A stretch of 64,000 nt of DNA from Aureimonas sp. Leaf324 (lineage in GTDB: Bacteria > Pseudomonadota > Alphaproteobacteria > Rhizobiales > Rhizobiaceae), in contig NZ_LMOH01000001.1 in assembly GCF_001423245.1 (NCBI RefSeq), positions 464,563 to 528,562 on the forward strand. The letters are read 5' to 3'. The notes beneath the pieces are model-generated. The model worked only from the letters and a program-made list of their open reading frames with translations. It made no database searches and was not told the DNA's origin. Shown in pieces: positions 39,989 to 48,440 of the stretch. The stretch's first letter is position 1. Each line of letters starts with the position of its first letter. The position numbers and the translations under genes were made by a program.

Positions 39989-41056
39989 TCAGCCCTCAGC
40001 TTCCGGGACGAAGCGTCGGCCGTCCCAGCGATACGCTCGGAACGGCGTGACCTCGGCCGAGCCATCCCCTTCGAAGCGCACGAGGCCGGTCGAGGTGACG
40101 AAGGTTTCGCCGTTCAAGAGATCAACGATGCTTCGGTTTTCCGACCGCGCCCGAGCCGCCGCCTGAAGGGCGATCTCGGCGCCGGCACGGGTGATCCGAG
40201 CGTAGCCCTCGTCCTCCGGTGGGGTCTCCGAGGGCGTCCAGTCCACGTCGAGACCACTAACGATGACCGTGACGCCCGCAGGCAGCGCGACGGCTCCCTC
40301 GGAGTCGATCAGAGATTCGCCGCCGGCCGCCTCGAGCGTCAGCCCGATCTCCGCGGCGTCCCGCAGGATCACGGCCGTGTCGCTGCGCGCACCGAGGAAC
40401 AGGACCCTCGTCACGCCGCTCTGCTGCAGCCGCCGGGCAAGCGGGAACTGCTTCTCCTCCGCCGGCCGATAGGTGTCCGTGAGGGCAGCCCGCAGGCCGT
40501 TGGCTTCGAGTGCCAGCCGCACCTTGTCGGCAAGGTCTCGCGACTGGGGTGAGCCGTCCTCGACGATCCCGAAGGCTGCATCCGACCAGCGATCTCGAAC
40601 GAAACCGGCGAGCGCCTTTGCCTCGGCATCGGCCGCCGGTGCGAGCCGCCAGATCAAGGCTCCGTCCTTCTCGCGCTGGCGCTGGATACGCGCCGCGCGC
40701 ACGCCGGTGTCGAGTACGGGGATCGAGGCGGCGGTGAGCTTCGGCAGCGCGGCCTCCAGCGCCACCGTACAGAGGAACCCGACCGCCGCCGAAACGCGGG
40801 CGGCGATCAGCGCGTCGGCCGCCTCGCGGCCGCCATCCGCCGTGCACCCGGTATCGACCGGCATGACGCTCGCCCCGCCGTCCGCGGCGGCCCGTTCCGC
40901 GCCCGCGACCATCTGCTGTCCGAGGATGGCGCTCGGGCCGCTGAGCGGCGCGGCGACGCCAATCACGATGGCGTCAGTCGTCTGCGCCAAGACAGGCGCC
41001 GTCGCCAGCATCGCAAGAGAAAGCGTCAGGGGAAGGGGCGATACGCGCAGGGACAT
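39989..41056 (-). CDS. Periplasmic amino-acid-type ABC substrate-binding protein
   Basis: A 355-residue type I periplasmic binding protein (LivJ-like). A signal peptide spans residues 1-25 (cleavage after VLAQ), followed by IVIGVAAPLSGPSAILGQQM and a two-lobed fold. No matching permease lies in its own operon; the DmpA-type peptidase follows 4 bases after. It is divergent from a second binding protein and could share that system's permeases. The ATG at 41056 is set by the signal peptide; a 53-residue upstream extension has none. The ligand is unknown. Confidence 0.85.
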   Translation of the reverse strand: MSLRVSPLPLTLSLAMLATAPVLAQTTDAIVIGVAAPLSGPSAILGQQMVAGAERAAADGGASVMPVDTGCTADGGREAADALIAARVSAAVGFLCTVALEAALPKLTAASIPVLDTGVRAARIQRQREKDGALIWRLAPAADAEAKALAGFVRDRWSDAAFGIVEDGSPQSRDLADKVRLALEANGLRAALTDTYRPAEEKQFPLARRLQQSGVTRVLFLGARSDTAVILRDAAEIGLTLEAAGGESLIDSEGAVALPAGVTVIVSGLDVDWTPSETPPEDEGYARITRAGAEIALQAAARARSENRSIVDLLNGETFVTSTGLVRFEGDGSAEVTPFRAYRWDGRRFVPEAEG

Positions 41057-41217
41057 GGCTCGTTCTAGCGCCTTCGAGACCGGGTTGCGAGGTGGCTTCG
41101 CTTGACCCTTCGCACGAGCGCCGCTTAAGTCGCCGCGGGCCGCGACAACCGGCGCGCGCGGGAGAACGGACCCGACCTTCAGGCTCGCGGTCCTCAACGT
41201 TTTTTGGGAGTTCAAGC

Positions 41218-42429
41218 ATGATCGGCGGACGCAAAGCCATTCTGGGCCTGACGGCTTCTCTTCTCGCGCTCGGCGTTTCCGCCGCGTCGGCGCAGGATGC
41301 CGCGATCAAGGTCGGCCTCATCGGAGGCATCACCGGCCCCATCGAGAGCCTGATGCCGCCTATCGCCAACGCGGCCAAGCTCGCGGTGGCGCAGGTCAAC
41401 GAGGCCGGCGGCATCGGCAAGAACGGTGCGAAGGTCGAAATGGTGATCGGCGACGACGGCTGCGTCGACGCGGCGCGGGCGTCGGATGCCGCCGACCGTC
41501 AGGTCAACTCGGAGAAGGTCGCCGGCATCGTCGGCGCGATGTGCTCCGGCGCCACGATCGCCGCGGCGAATTCCGCCGCCATTCCGGGCGGCGTCGTGAT
41601 GGTCTCGCCGGCTTCGACCTCGCCGGCCGTGACCGACCTCAATGACAACGACCTCGTGTTCCGTACCGCGCCGTCCGACGCCTATCAGGGTGAGGTGCTG
41701 GCGCGCGTCGTGAAGAAGAACGGCATCGACAACGTCGCCGTGACCTACGTGAACAACGACTACGGCACCGGCTTCGCGCAGGCCTTCCAGAAGGCGTTCG
41801 AGGCGAATGGCGGCAAGGTGACGGTCTCGCAGGCGCACGAGGACGGCAAGGCCGACTACCGCGCCGAGATCGGTTCGCTCGCTTCGTCCGGCGCCGACGC
41901 GCTGGTGGTGCTCGCCTATGTCGACGGCTCGGGTGGTCGCATCGTCTCGCAGGCCCGCGAAACCGGCGACTTCTCGACCTTCATCGGCGGCGACGGCATG
42001 GTCGGTGGCAACCTGACCAACGTGACTGGCGGCGACGAGAAGCTGATCCTGACGCGTCCGGGCGGCACGGCCGCGCTCGGTGCCGAACAGTTCGCGACCG
42101 CCGCCAAGGCCGCCAACATCGACCCGGCCGCCACCTACACCTCGACCTCCTACGACGCGTCATTCGCGCTTCTCCTGGCGCTCGAGAAGACCGGCGGTTC
42201 GCGCGAGGGTCTCAGCAAGGCTCTCCGCGAGGTCGCTTCCGCGCCGGGCGAGGTAATCCTGCCGGGCGAGTGGGCGAAGGCGAAGCAGCTGATCGAGGCG
42301 GGTACCGACATCAACTACGAAGGCGCTTCCGGCGCGCTCGAGTTCGACCCCAAGGGCGACGTGCCGGGCTCCTATGACGAGGTGACGGTCAAGGACGGCA
42401 AGATCGTGGTCGTCGACCCCGCCATGTAA
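41218..42429 (+). CDS. Branched-chain amino acid-type ABC substrate-binding protein
   Basis: A 403-residue type I binding protein. A signal peptide (residues 1-25, cleavage near SASAQ) is followed by KVGLIGGITGPIESL and a DGCVDAARA-type hinge. It most likely feeds the convergent livHMGF operon next door. GGGAG lies 7 bases before the ATG. Monocistronic, ending at a strong UUCG-capped terminator, consistent with the high expression usual for binding proteins. Exact ligand not determinable; hydrophobic amino acids or related compounds are likely. Confidence 0.92.
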   Translation: MIGGRKAILGLTASLLALGVSAASAQDAAIKVGLIGGITGPIESLMPPIANAAKLAVAQVNEAGGIGKNGAKVEMVIGDDGCVDAARASDAADRQVNSEKVAGIVGAMCSGATIAAANSAAIPGGVVMVSPASTSPAVTDLNDNDLVFRTAPSDAYQGEVLARVVKKNGIDNVAVTYVNNDYGTGFAQAFQKAFEANGGKVTVSQAHEDGKADYRAEIGSLASSGADALVVLAYVDGSGGRIVSQARETGDFSTFIGGDGMVGGNLTNVTGGDEKLILTRPGGTAALGAEQFATAAKAANIDPAATYTSTSYDASFALLLALEKTGGSREGLSKALREVASAPGEVILPGEWAKAKQLIEAGTDINYEGASGALEFDPKGDVPGSYDEVTVKDGKIVVVDPAM

Positions 42430-42456
42430 GGTCCGCGCCCAGAACGCAGATATGCG

Positions 42457-42490
42457 AAGGCCCCGGAGCTTCGGTTCCGGGGCCTTTTCT
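42457..42490 (+). terminator. Strong terminator with UUCG tetraloop
   Basis: A long stem (GGCCCCGGAGC / GTTCCGGGGCC, including one G-U pair) is capped by TTCG and followed by TTTTCT, 27 bases after the binding-protein stop. Confidence 0.95.
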
Positions 42491-42497
42491 GTTCGAG

Positions 42498-42839
42498 TCA
42501 GTGCGTCTTCATGGGGTCGTGGCCCCAGTTCATCAGCGAATAGCGCCAGGGCGTGTCCTTGATCTCGCCCTTCGGCTTCTGCTTCATATGGCGCTTGATG
42601 TAGCCCACCACCTTCTGCATGTGCTCGTACTCGGCGTCGGTGAGATCGGACTTCTCCATGCCTTTGATCTCGATGATCTCGCGGCCCGACTTGTGGCCGA
42701 CCGACTCGCCCTTGCCGCCGGACTTCGCGCCCACCTCCTTGGATTCGTCGGTGCCGAGCCACGTCTCGATCTGCTTCGGCGTCATGTTCACGAGGTCCTT
42801 GAACTCGGCATAGACCTCGGCCCGCTTGTCGTCGTTCAT
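42498..42839 (-). CDS. DUF3140 domain protein
   Basis: A 113-residue soluble, highly charged protein matching the DUF3140 family. The pattern includes FKDLVNMTPKQIETWL, GESVGHKSGREIIEI, and the C-terminal WRYSLMNWGHDP block. The family is widespread, often predicted to bind DNA, and has no proven function. It lies 67 bases downstream of livM on the same strand, so it may be the last gene of the transporter operon. The ATG at 42839 matches the family start. Confidence 0.85.
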   Translation of the reverse strand: MNDDKRAEVYAEFKDLVNMTPKQIETWLGTDESKEVGAKSGGKGESVGHKSGREIIEIKGMEKSDLTDAEYEHMQKVVGYIKRHMKQKPKGEIKDTPWRYSLMNWGHDPMKTH

Positions 42840-42906
42840 GCGTGCGCTCCCGCTGTGGTTGCGGGCCCAACGACTTCTCTCTGTGGACGGTTCCTGCAAA
42901 AACCGT

Positions 42907-44187
42907 TCAGCTCGTGCGGCGTCGCTCCGGCAGGACGCCGTGGGGCGCGAAGCGCAGGACCAGCGTGATGGTGAGGCCGATCACAAAGACCCGCATCTGC
43001 AGCGCGCGGGAATCGAGGTCCGGCGGGGCGACCCAGCCGAACAGGCTCTGCCCCCAGTCGCGCGCCAGCGAGAACACGGTGAGCGCCGCCGGCTCCGACA
43101 TGGTCCACACGATATAGACGAAAACCGCGCCGAAGATCGCACCCCGATTGTTGCCCGCGCCGCCGAGGATCACCATCACCCAGATCAGGAAGGTGTGGTT
43201 GAGGTCGACGAAGCCCGAAGGGTCGAAGATCGACGTGAAGTGGACGAGGATCGCGCCGCCGAGCCCCATCAGCATGGCGCCGAGCACGAAGATTTCCAGC
43301 CGCCGGCCGTCGACGTTCTTGCCCATCGAAGCCGCCGCCGCCTCGTTGTCGCGGATGGCGCGCATCATGCGGCCCCAAGGGGCGCGATAAGCCCGCTCCA
43401 TCAGAAGGTAGACGAGGAGCAGGATGACGGCGGTGACCGCGAGATAGAGGCTCCGGCCCCAGAGGAAGCCGACCTCGGCAGGAGTAGGCACCGGCCAGGG
43501 TAGAGGCGAGACCGTCAGCGTGCCGCGCGTAAGCCAGTCGGCGTTGCGCAGAAACGTCTTGATGATCTGAGCGATGCCGAGCGTCGCGATGGCGAGATAG
43601 TCGGCGCGAAGACCGAGACAGATCTTGCCGATCACGAAGGCGATGGCGCCGGCGACGACACCGGCCGCCAGCCAGCCGACGCCGACCGGCAGGCCGAAGC
43701 CGCCGATGAAACCGGCCTCGGCCTCGATCGCGGTCGTCGCCGGATCGAACTTCGCTGTCACCAGCATGAAGGCGACGGCGCTGGCGATCACGGTCAGCGC
43801 GGTGACGAGCCCTTGCGGCAAACCGAGGCGACGGGCCTGCGCGATCAGCCCGACGACGACGACCGACCCGACGAGCCAAAGCAGCGCCTCGCCCAGCATC
43901 GGCGCCCCGCTCGAGGCCCAGAAGGCTTCGTTGACCGGGAAGGTCATCAGCACCGAGGCGAACGCGCCGGCCACGATGAAGCCCATGATGCCGACGTTGA
44001 AGAGACCGGCATAACCCCATTGAATGTTCAGGCCGATCGCGATGATCGCGTAGGCGGCGGCCTCGACCAGCATGCGCGTGGCGTAGGCCGAGCCCTGGAG
44101 CCAGAAGATCGCGGCGACGAGCCCCGCGAGAGCCAGGATCAGGGCGAGTTCGCGGGTGCGGTTCGAGGGGGCGGTCTTGGCGCGCAT
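42907..44187 (-). CDS. livM: Branched-chain amino acid ABC transporter permease LivM
   Basis: A 426-residue inner-membrane permease with about 9-10 hydrophobic spans. The LivM signature GLNIQWGYAGLFNVGIMGF is near residue 53, and the ATPase-coupling loop RAIRDNEAAAASMGKNV lies in the second half. An extra stretch around residues 100-200 makes it longer than E. coli-type LivM cores. The ATG shares a base with the livH stop (TGATG). A much longer in-frame reading through livH is not coding. Confidence 0.92.
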   Translation of the reverse strand: MRAKTAPSNRTRELALILALAGLVAAIFWLQGSAYATRMLVEAAAYAIIAIGLNIQWGYAGLFNVGIMGFIVAGAFASVLMTFPVNEAFWASSGAPMLGEALLWLVGSVVVVGLIAQARRLGLPQGLVTALTVIASAVAFMLVTAKFDPATTAIEAEAGFIGGFGLPVGVGWLAAGVVAGAIAFVIGKICLGLRADYLAIATLGIAQIIKTFLRNADWLTRGTLTVSPLPWPVPTPAEVGFLWGRSLYLAVTAVILLLVYLLMERAYRAPWGRMMRAIRDNEAAAASMGKNVDGRRLEIFVLGAMLMGLGGAILVHFTSIFDPSGFVDLNHTFLIWVMVILGGAGNNRGAIFGAVFVYIVWTMSEPAALTVFSLARDWGQSLFGWVAPPDLDSRALQMRVFVIGLTITLVLRFAPHGVLPERRRTS

Positions 44188-45179
44188 CAGAACACCCGGC
44201 CCTTGAAGATGCCCGTCGGCCGGTAGATCAGCACGACGATGAGGATGAAGAACGGCACCACCAGGCGGTATTCCGTCGGCACGAAGGCGAGATTGGCGGG
44301 GATCTCGACGCCGGCCGGAAGCAGTCCCTGGAAGGGGCGCAGCAGCACCGACAGGTTGAAGACCGAGAGCGTTTCGGCAAAGCCGATGAGGTATCCGCCG
44401 GCGATCGCGCCGTAGGGCTGCCCGATGCCGCCGACGATCGTCGCCGCGAAGATCGGCAGCAGGATGTTGTAGGCGAGGTCGGGCTTCAGCTGCACGTCCA
44501 TGGCCAGCATCGTGCCGGCGATCGCCGCGAGCGAGCCGCCGATAACCCAGGTCGCCTTGACCACCGTGTCGAGCGGGATGCCGGTGACGCGGGCAAGGTC
44601 CGGGTTGTCCGAGACCGCTCGCATCGCCTTGCCGAGGCGCGAGCGCGTCAGGAACAGGTGCAGCGCCACCACCGACACGACGGTCAGGATGATCAGCGCC
44701 AGCTGCGGCTCGGTGATGACGATCGGACGGCCGCCGGTCGGGATGCGGAAGATCTGCTTCGGGGCCTCGAGGAACATGTCGCGCGAGCCTGTGCCCGCGA
44801 AGAGGCGGATGAGGCCCTGGAGCATCAGCGTCACGCCGATGGAGGCCATGACCATCACGACGGGACGCGCGCCACGGTCGCGAAGCGGCTTGTAGAAGGC
44901 CTTGTCGAGCCCGATCGCAAAGACCGAGGTGAGCAACATGACCACCGGCAGGAGCGCCAGTGCCAGCGGGATCGGCAGCGAGATGCCGGACGCAGCACAC
45001 AGGCTTGCCAGCACGAAAGCGAAGAACGCGGCCGCCGTCATCATGTCGCCATGCGCGAAATGAGCAAAGCGCAGGATGCCGAAGATCAGCGTCACGCCGA
45101 CGGCGCCGAGCGCGTAGATCGAGCCGATGATGAGCCCGCCCATGACGCCGCGATTGATGAAGAAGACTAGCTCGTCCAA
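44187..45179 (-). CDS. livH: Branched-chain amino acid ABC transporter permease LivH
   Basis: A 330-residue inner-membrane permease. The N-terminal INRGVMGGLIIGSIYALGAVG and ILRFAHFAHGDM strings are typical of LivH, as is RAVSDNPDLARVTGI, the loop that touches the ATPase. It pairs with LivM. The start is TTG at 45179 (LDELVF read with initiator Met). It lies 42 bases after livF. Confidence 0.92.
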   Translation of the reverse strand: MDELVFFINRGVMGGLIIGSIYALGAVGVTLIFGILRFAHFAHGDMMTAAAFFAFVLASLCAASGISLPIPLALALLPVVMLLTSVFAIGLDKAFYKPLRDRGARPVVMVMASIGVTLMLQGLIRLFAGTGSRDMFLEAPKQIFRIPTGGRPIVITEPQLALIILTVVSVVALHLFLTRSRLGKAMRAVSDNPDLARVTGIPLDTVVKATWVIGGSLAAIAGTMLAMDVQLKPDLAYNILLPIFAATIVGGIGQPYGAIAGGYLIGFAETLSVFNLSVLLRPFQGLLPAGVEIPANLAFVPTEYRLVVPFFILIVVLIYRPTGIFKGRVF

Positions 45180-45221
45180 GGGTTTGTCTCGAAGGGTTCG
45201 ATCAGGAGGCGAGGGGGCGTC

Positions 45222-45926
45222 TCAGCCGCCCAGGAAGGATTTGGCCACGTCGGGGTCGGCGAGGAGCGCCGCGCCCGTGTCGGTGAAGCGGTTTCGTCCG
45301 CCGGCCAGCACGAAGCCCTTGTGGGAGATGCCGAGCGCCTGTTTGGCGTTCTGCTCGACCATGGCGACCGTGACGCCGGACGCGTTGACGGCGAGGATCC
45401 GGTCGAAGATCTCGCTCATGTAGCGGGGCGAAAGGCCGGCCGTCGGCTCGTCGAGGAGGATCAGCTTCGGGTCGATCATCAGGGCGCGGCCGACCGCGAC
45501 CATCTGGCGCTGACCGCCCGACAGCTCGCCCGCCGGCTGCCGGCGCTTGTCCTTGAGCGGCGGGAAGATGTCGTAGACACGATCCAGAAGGCCCGACACG
45601 TCGTCGCGCCGGACGTAGGCACCCATTTCGAGGTTCTCGTGGACGCTCAGCGTCTTGAAAACGTTGTGCTCCTGCGGAACGAACGCCATGCGCAGCGCGC
45701 TCAAGCTGTCGGTCGTACGGTTGGTGATGTCCTGTCCGTCGAACGTCACCCGGCCCGACGACACGCGCAGCAGCCCGAAGATCGCCTTCAGCGTCGTCGA
45801 CTTGCCGGCCCCGTTCGGCCCGACGATCACGCCAATCTCGCCAGCTTCGAGCGACAGGTTGACCCCGTTGAGGATCATCGCCTCGCCGTATCCGGCGACG
45901 ACGTTCTCGACCTTGAGAAGGCTCAT
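45222..45926 (-). CDS. livF: Branched-chain amino acid ABC transporter ATP-binding protein LivF
   Basis: A 234-residue ABC ATPase. Walker A GPNGAGKS is near residue 37, the signature LSGGQRQM near residue 140 and Walker B ILLDEPTAGLSP follow, with an H-loop-like MVEQNAKQAL. Its ATG overlaps the livG stop (ATGA). It forms the ATPase pair with LivG. Confidence 0.94.
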   Translation of the reverse strand: MSLLKVENVVAGYGEAMILNGVNLSLEAGEIGVIVGPNGAGKSTTLKAIFGLLRVSSGRVTFDGQDITNRTTDSLSALRMAFVPQEHNVFKTLSVHENLEMGAYVRRDDVSGLLDRVYDIFPPLKDKRRQPAGELSGGQRQMVAVGRALMIDPKLILLDEPTAGLSPRYMSEIFDRILAVNASGVTVAMVEQNAKQALGISHKGFVLAGGRNRFTDTGAALLADPDVAKSFLGG

Positions 45927-46726
45927 GCCCCAACTCCCGCATTGGTCGTCGCATGGCCGGTGGGCGAGCCGCCGAAATAGGCCTCGACGACCGCCTCGTC
46001 GGCCTGGATCTCCGCCAGCGTCCCCGTGCGCATGACTTCGCCGGCCGCCATGACGATTACCGGGTCGCAGAGGCGGCCGATGAGGTCCATGTCGTGCTCG
46101 ATGACGAAGAAAGTGTAGCCGCGCTCGGCGTTCAGCCGCTCGATGTTGGCCGCGATGTCGTTGAGGAGCGTCCGGTTCACGCCGGCTGCGATTTCGTCGA
46201 GAAGCACGATCTTGGCATCGACCATCATGGTGCGGCCAAGCTCGACGAGCTTCTTCTGACCACCTGACAGGTTGCCGGCGAGTTCATGCGCGACGTGCCC
46301 GATCTTCAGGAAGTCGATCACGTCCTCGGCCCGATCGCGAACCCGGGCCTCGAACTCCCGCACCTTCCGGCCGCGAAACCAGGCCTCCACGAGGTTCTCG
46401 CCCGGCTGCCCGCCCGGCACCATCATCAGGTTCTCGATCACGCTGAGATGCGAGAACTCGTGCGCGATCTGGAAGGTGCGCAGGAGGCCGCGATTGAAGA
46501 GCTGGTGCGGCCTCAGACCCTGGATTTCCCGGCCCTCGAACAGAATCTGGCCGGAGGTCGGCGCCAGATTTCCGGCCACCATATTGAAAAGGGTCGATTT
46601 CCCCGCGCCGTTCGGACCGATCAGCCCGGTGATGCCCCCCTGTTCCACCGTCAAGGAGCAGCGATGGACCGCGGTGAAGCCGCCGAACCGGCGCGTTACG
46701 TCCCTGACCTCGAGGATCGGCGCCAT
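45923..46726 (-). CDS. livG: Branched-chain amino acid ABC transporter ATP-binding protein LivG
   Basis: A 267-residue ABC ATPase and the first gene of the leftward livGFHM operon. Walker A GPNGAGKS is near residue 37, the signature LSGGQKKLVELGR near residue 153, Walker B IVLLDEIAAGVN (with Glu-Ile where most have Glu-Pro) and the H-loop FFVIEHDMD follow. The C-terminal extension is typical of LivG. 222 bases separate it from the divergent flavin reductase gene. Confidence 0.94.
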   Translation of the reverse strand: MAPILEVRDVTRRFGGFTAVHRCSLTVEQGGITGLIGPNGAGKSTLFNMVAGNLAPTSGQILFEGREIQGLRPHQLFNRGLLRTFQIAHEFSHLSVIENLMMVPGGQPGENLVEAWFRGRKVREFEARVRDRAEDVIDFLKIGHVAHELAGNLSGGQKKLVELGRTMMVDAKIVLLDEIAAGVNRTLLNDIAANIERLNAERGYTFFVIEHDMDLIGRLCDPVIVMAAGEVMRTGTLAEIQADEAVVEAYFGGSPTGHATTNAGVGA

Positions 46727-46948
46727 CTCGGCTTCCTATCGCATTGAAACGGTTCCCGAAGCGGCGCGTCGAAGCCATGTCGGGAGAGCGGGCACGTCCT
46801 GAAGCCTTGCGGCGGCGATGTCAAACGCGTTGACGCTCGCGTCGCTCACGAACTCGAAAACTTTGGCGGCCTATGGTGCGCCTGCCCGGGTCGCGCCCCA
46901 TGTTGAGGGGGCGTCCCGCAAACGACGTGTCAGCCCGAAGGACGGACC

Positions 46949-47464
46949 TTGCTTCTGACCCACGCCGAAATCGACCGAGCGGCCTTCCGCGAGGCCATGA
47001 GCCATTTCGCCGCCGCGGTGAGCCTGGTGACCACGGACGGCCCCGCAGGACGGCGCGGCGTGACCGTGACCTCCGTCTGTTCCGTCTCCGACGACCCGGC
47101 GACGCTGCTCGTCTGCCTCAATCGGACGAGCGCGGCGAACGCGCGCTTCGCCGAAAACGGCGTCTTCGCGGTGAACGTCCTGGCCGATCGCAGCGAACCC
47201 GTGGCGCGCGCCTTCGCCGGCGAGGGAAAACTCGACCTCGACCAGCGGTTCGCATCCGGTCGCTGGACCACGCTCGAAACCGGCGCCCCGATCCTGGAGG
47301 ACTCGATCGTCTCGTTCGATTGCCGGATCCTCGAAAGCCGGACCGTCGCGACGCATCAGGTGACGATCGGGCAGGTCGTCGGCCTCTCCGTACCCCGCGC
47401 CGGCCATAGCCTCCTCTACCGGGCGCGGCGCTATCATGCGCTGCAGCACCTCGAACCCGAATGA
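46949..47464 (+). CDS. Flavin reductase domain protein (HpaC/RutF-like)
   Basis: A 171-residue flavin-binding split-barrel protein. Typical strings are FREAMSHFAAAVSLVTT, RGVTVTSVCSVSDDPATLLVCLN and FAVNVLADRSE. It reduces FMN or FAD with NAD(P)H, usually for a partner monooxygenase; no partner oxygenase is nearby. It starts with TTG at 46949, with AAGGA 6 bases upstream. It lies 43 bases before the MoxR gene on the same strand, so it may begin that operon. Confidence 0.87.
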   Translation: MLLTHAEIDRAAFREAMSHFAAAVSLVTTDGPAGRRGVTVTSVCSVSDDPATLLVCLNRTSAANARFAENGVFAVNVLADRSEPVARAFAGEGKLDLDQRFASGRWTTLETGAPILEDSIVSFDCRILESRTVATHQVTIGQVVGLSVPRAGHSLLYRARRYHALQHLEPE

Positions 47465-47507
47465 AGCGGTTGTGAGCCCGCACGCATGGTCTATCTTCAC
47501 GAAGACC

Positions 47508-48440
47508 ATGCAAGCGGACACCCACGCGTTGACCCAGATTCCCGGCAGCATCAACGACACGCAGGCGCTTCTGTCCGATGGCGGCTATGTCGCCGATCGC
47601 TCGCTGGCGACAGTCCTGTTTCTGGCGCTGCGAATGCGACGGCCGATCTTTCTCGAGGGCGAGGCGGGCGTCGGGAAGACGGAGATCGCCAAGGTGCTGG
47701 CGGAGCGTCTGGATCGGCCGCTGATCCGGCTCCAGTGCTACGAGGGGCTGGACGTCTCGACCGCGCTCTACGAGTGGAACCACGCGGCGCAGATGATCGA
47801 GATCCGTCTGCGCGAAGCGAGCGGCGACACGGAGCGCAACGCGATGCGCTCGGACATCTTCTCGGAGCGGTTCCTGATCCGCCGTCCGGTTCTGCAGGCT
47901 TTGGAGGGCGCGCCTGGCCGCGCGCCCGTGCTGCTCATCGACGAGCTCGACCGAGCCGACGAAGCGTTCGAGGCATTCCTCCTGGAGGTCCTGTCGGACT
48001 TTCAGGTCACGATTCCCGAACTCGGCACGATCCGCGCGACCGAGGTCCCGATCGTGATCGTCACGACCAACCGGACACGTGAGATCCATGACGCCCTCAA
48101 GCGTCGCTGCCTCTACCATTGGCTCGACTACCCCGATGCCGCCCGCGAACTGGAGATCGTGCGCCGCAAGGTGCCGACCGCGCCGGCCGACCTCAGCGCC
48201 GAACTGGTCGCCTTCGTCCAGCGGCTTCGCGGAGAGGACCTCTTCAAGGCGCCCGGCGTCGCCGAGACTCTGGACTGGGCGACCGCGCTGACAGAACTCG
48301 ACGCCGTGGCCCTCGATCCGGAACTCGTCACCGACACGCTCGGGGTTCTTCTGAAGTATCAGGACGACATCGCCCGGATCGGCCGAGGCGAGGCGGACGA
48401 GTTGCTGCGTTCAATCCGCCGGGAGCATGCCCTCGCATGA
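47508..48440 (+). CDS. MoxR-type AAA ATPase (CoxD-like)
   Basis: A 310-residue AAA+ ATPase. Walker A is GEAGVGKTE (near residue 50) and Walker B VLLIDELDRAD; sensor region IVTTNRTREIHDALKRRC carries sensor-1 Asn and an arginine-finger-type Arg. CoxD proteins unfold or remodel carbon monoxide dehydrogenase-type enzymes during copper-sulfur insertion. It overlaps the next gene (CoxE-like) in the usual CoxD-CoxE arrangement. The ATG at 47508 begins MQADTHA; an earlier in-frame ATG lies inside the flavin reductase gene. Confidence 0.9.
   Translation: MQADTHALTQIPGSINDTQALLSDGGYVADRSLATVLFLALRMRRPIFLEGEAGVGKTEIAKVLAERLDRPLIRLQCYEGLDVSTALYEWNHAAQMIEIRLREASGDTERNAMRSDIFSERFLIRRPVLQALEGAPGRAPVLLIDELDRADEAFEAFLLEVLSDFQVTIPELGTIRATEVPIVIVTTNRTREIHDALKRRCLYHWLDYPDAARELEIVRRKVPTAPADLSAELVAFVQRLRGEDLFKAPGVAETLDWATALTELDAVALDPELVTDTLGVLLKYQDDIARIGRGEADELLRSIRREHALA

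Noticed and set aside
42907-45000. A 697-residue reading that looks like a long LivM
   Set aside because: The first ~270 residues are livH read in the wrong frame. The true LivM begins at 44187, where its ATG overlaps the livH stop.
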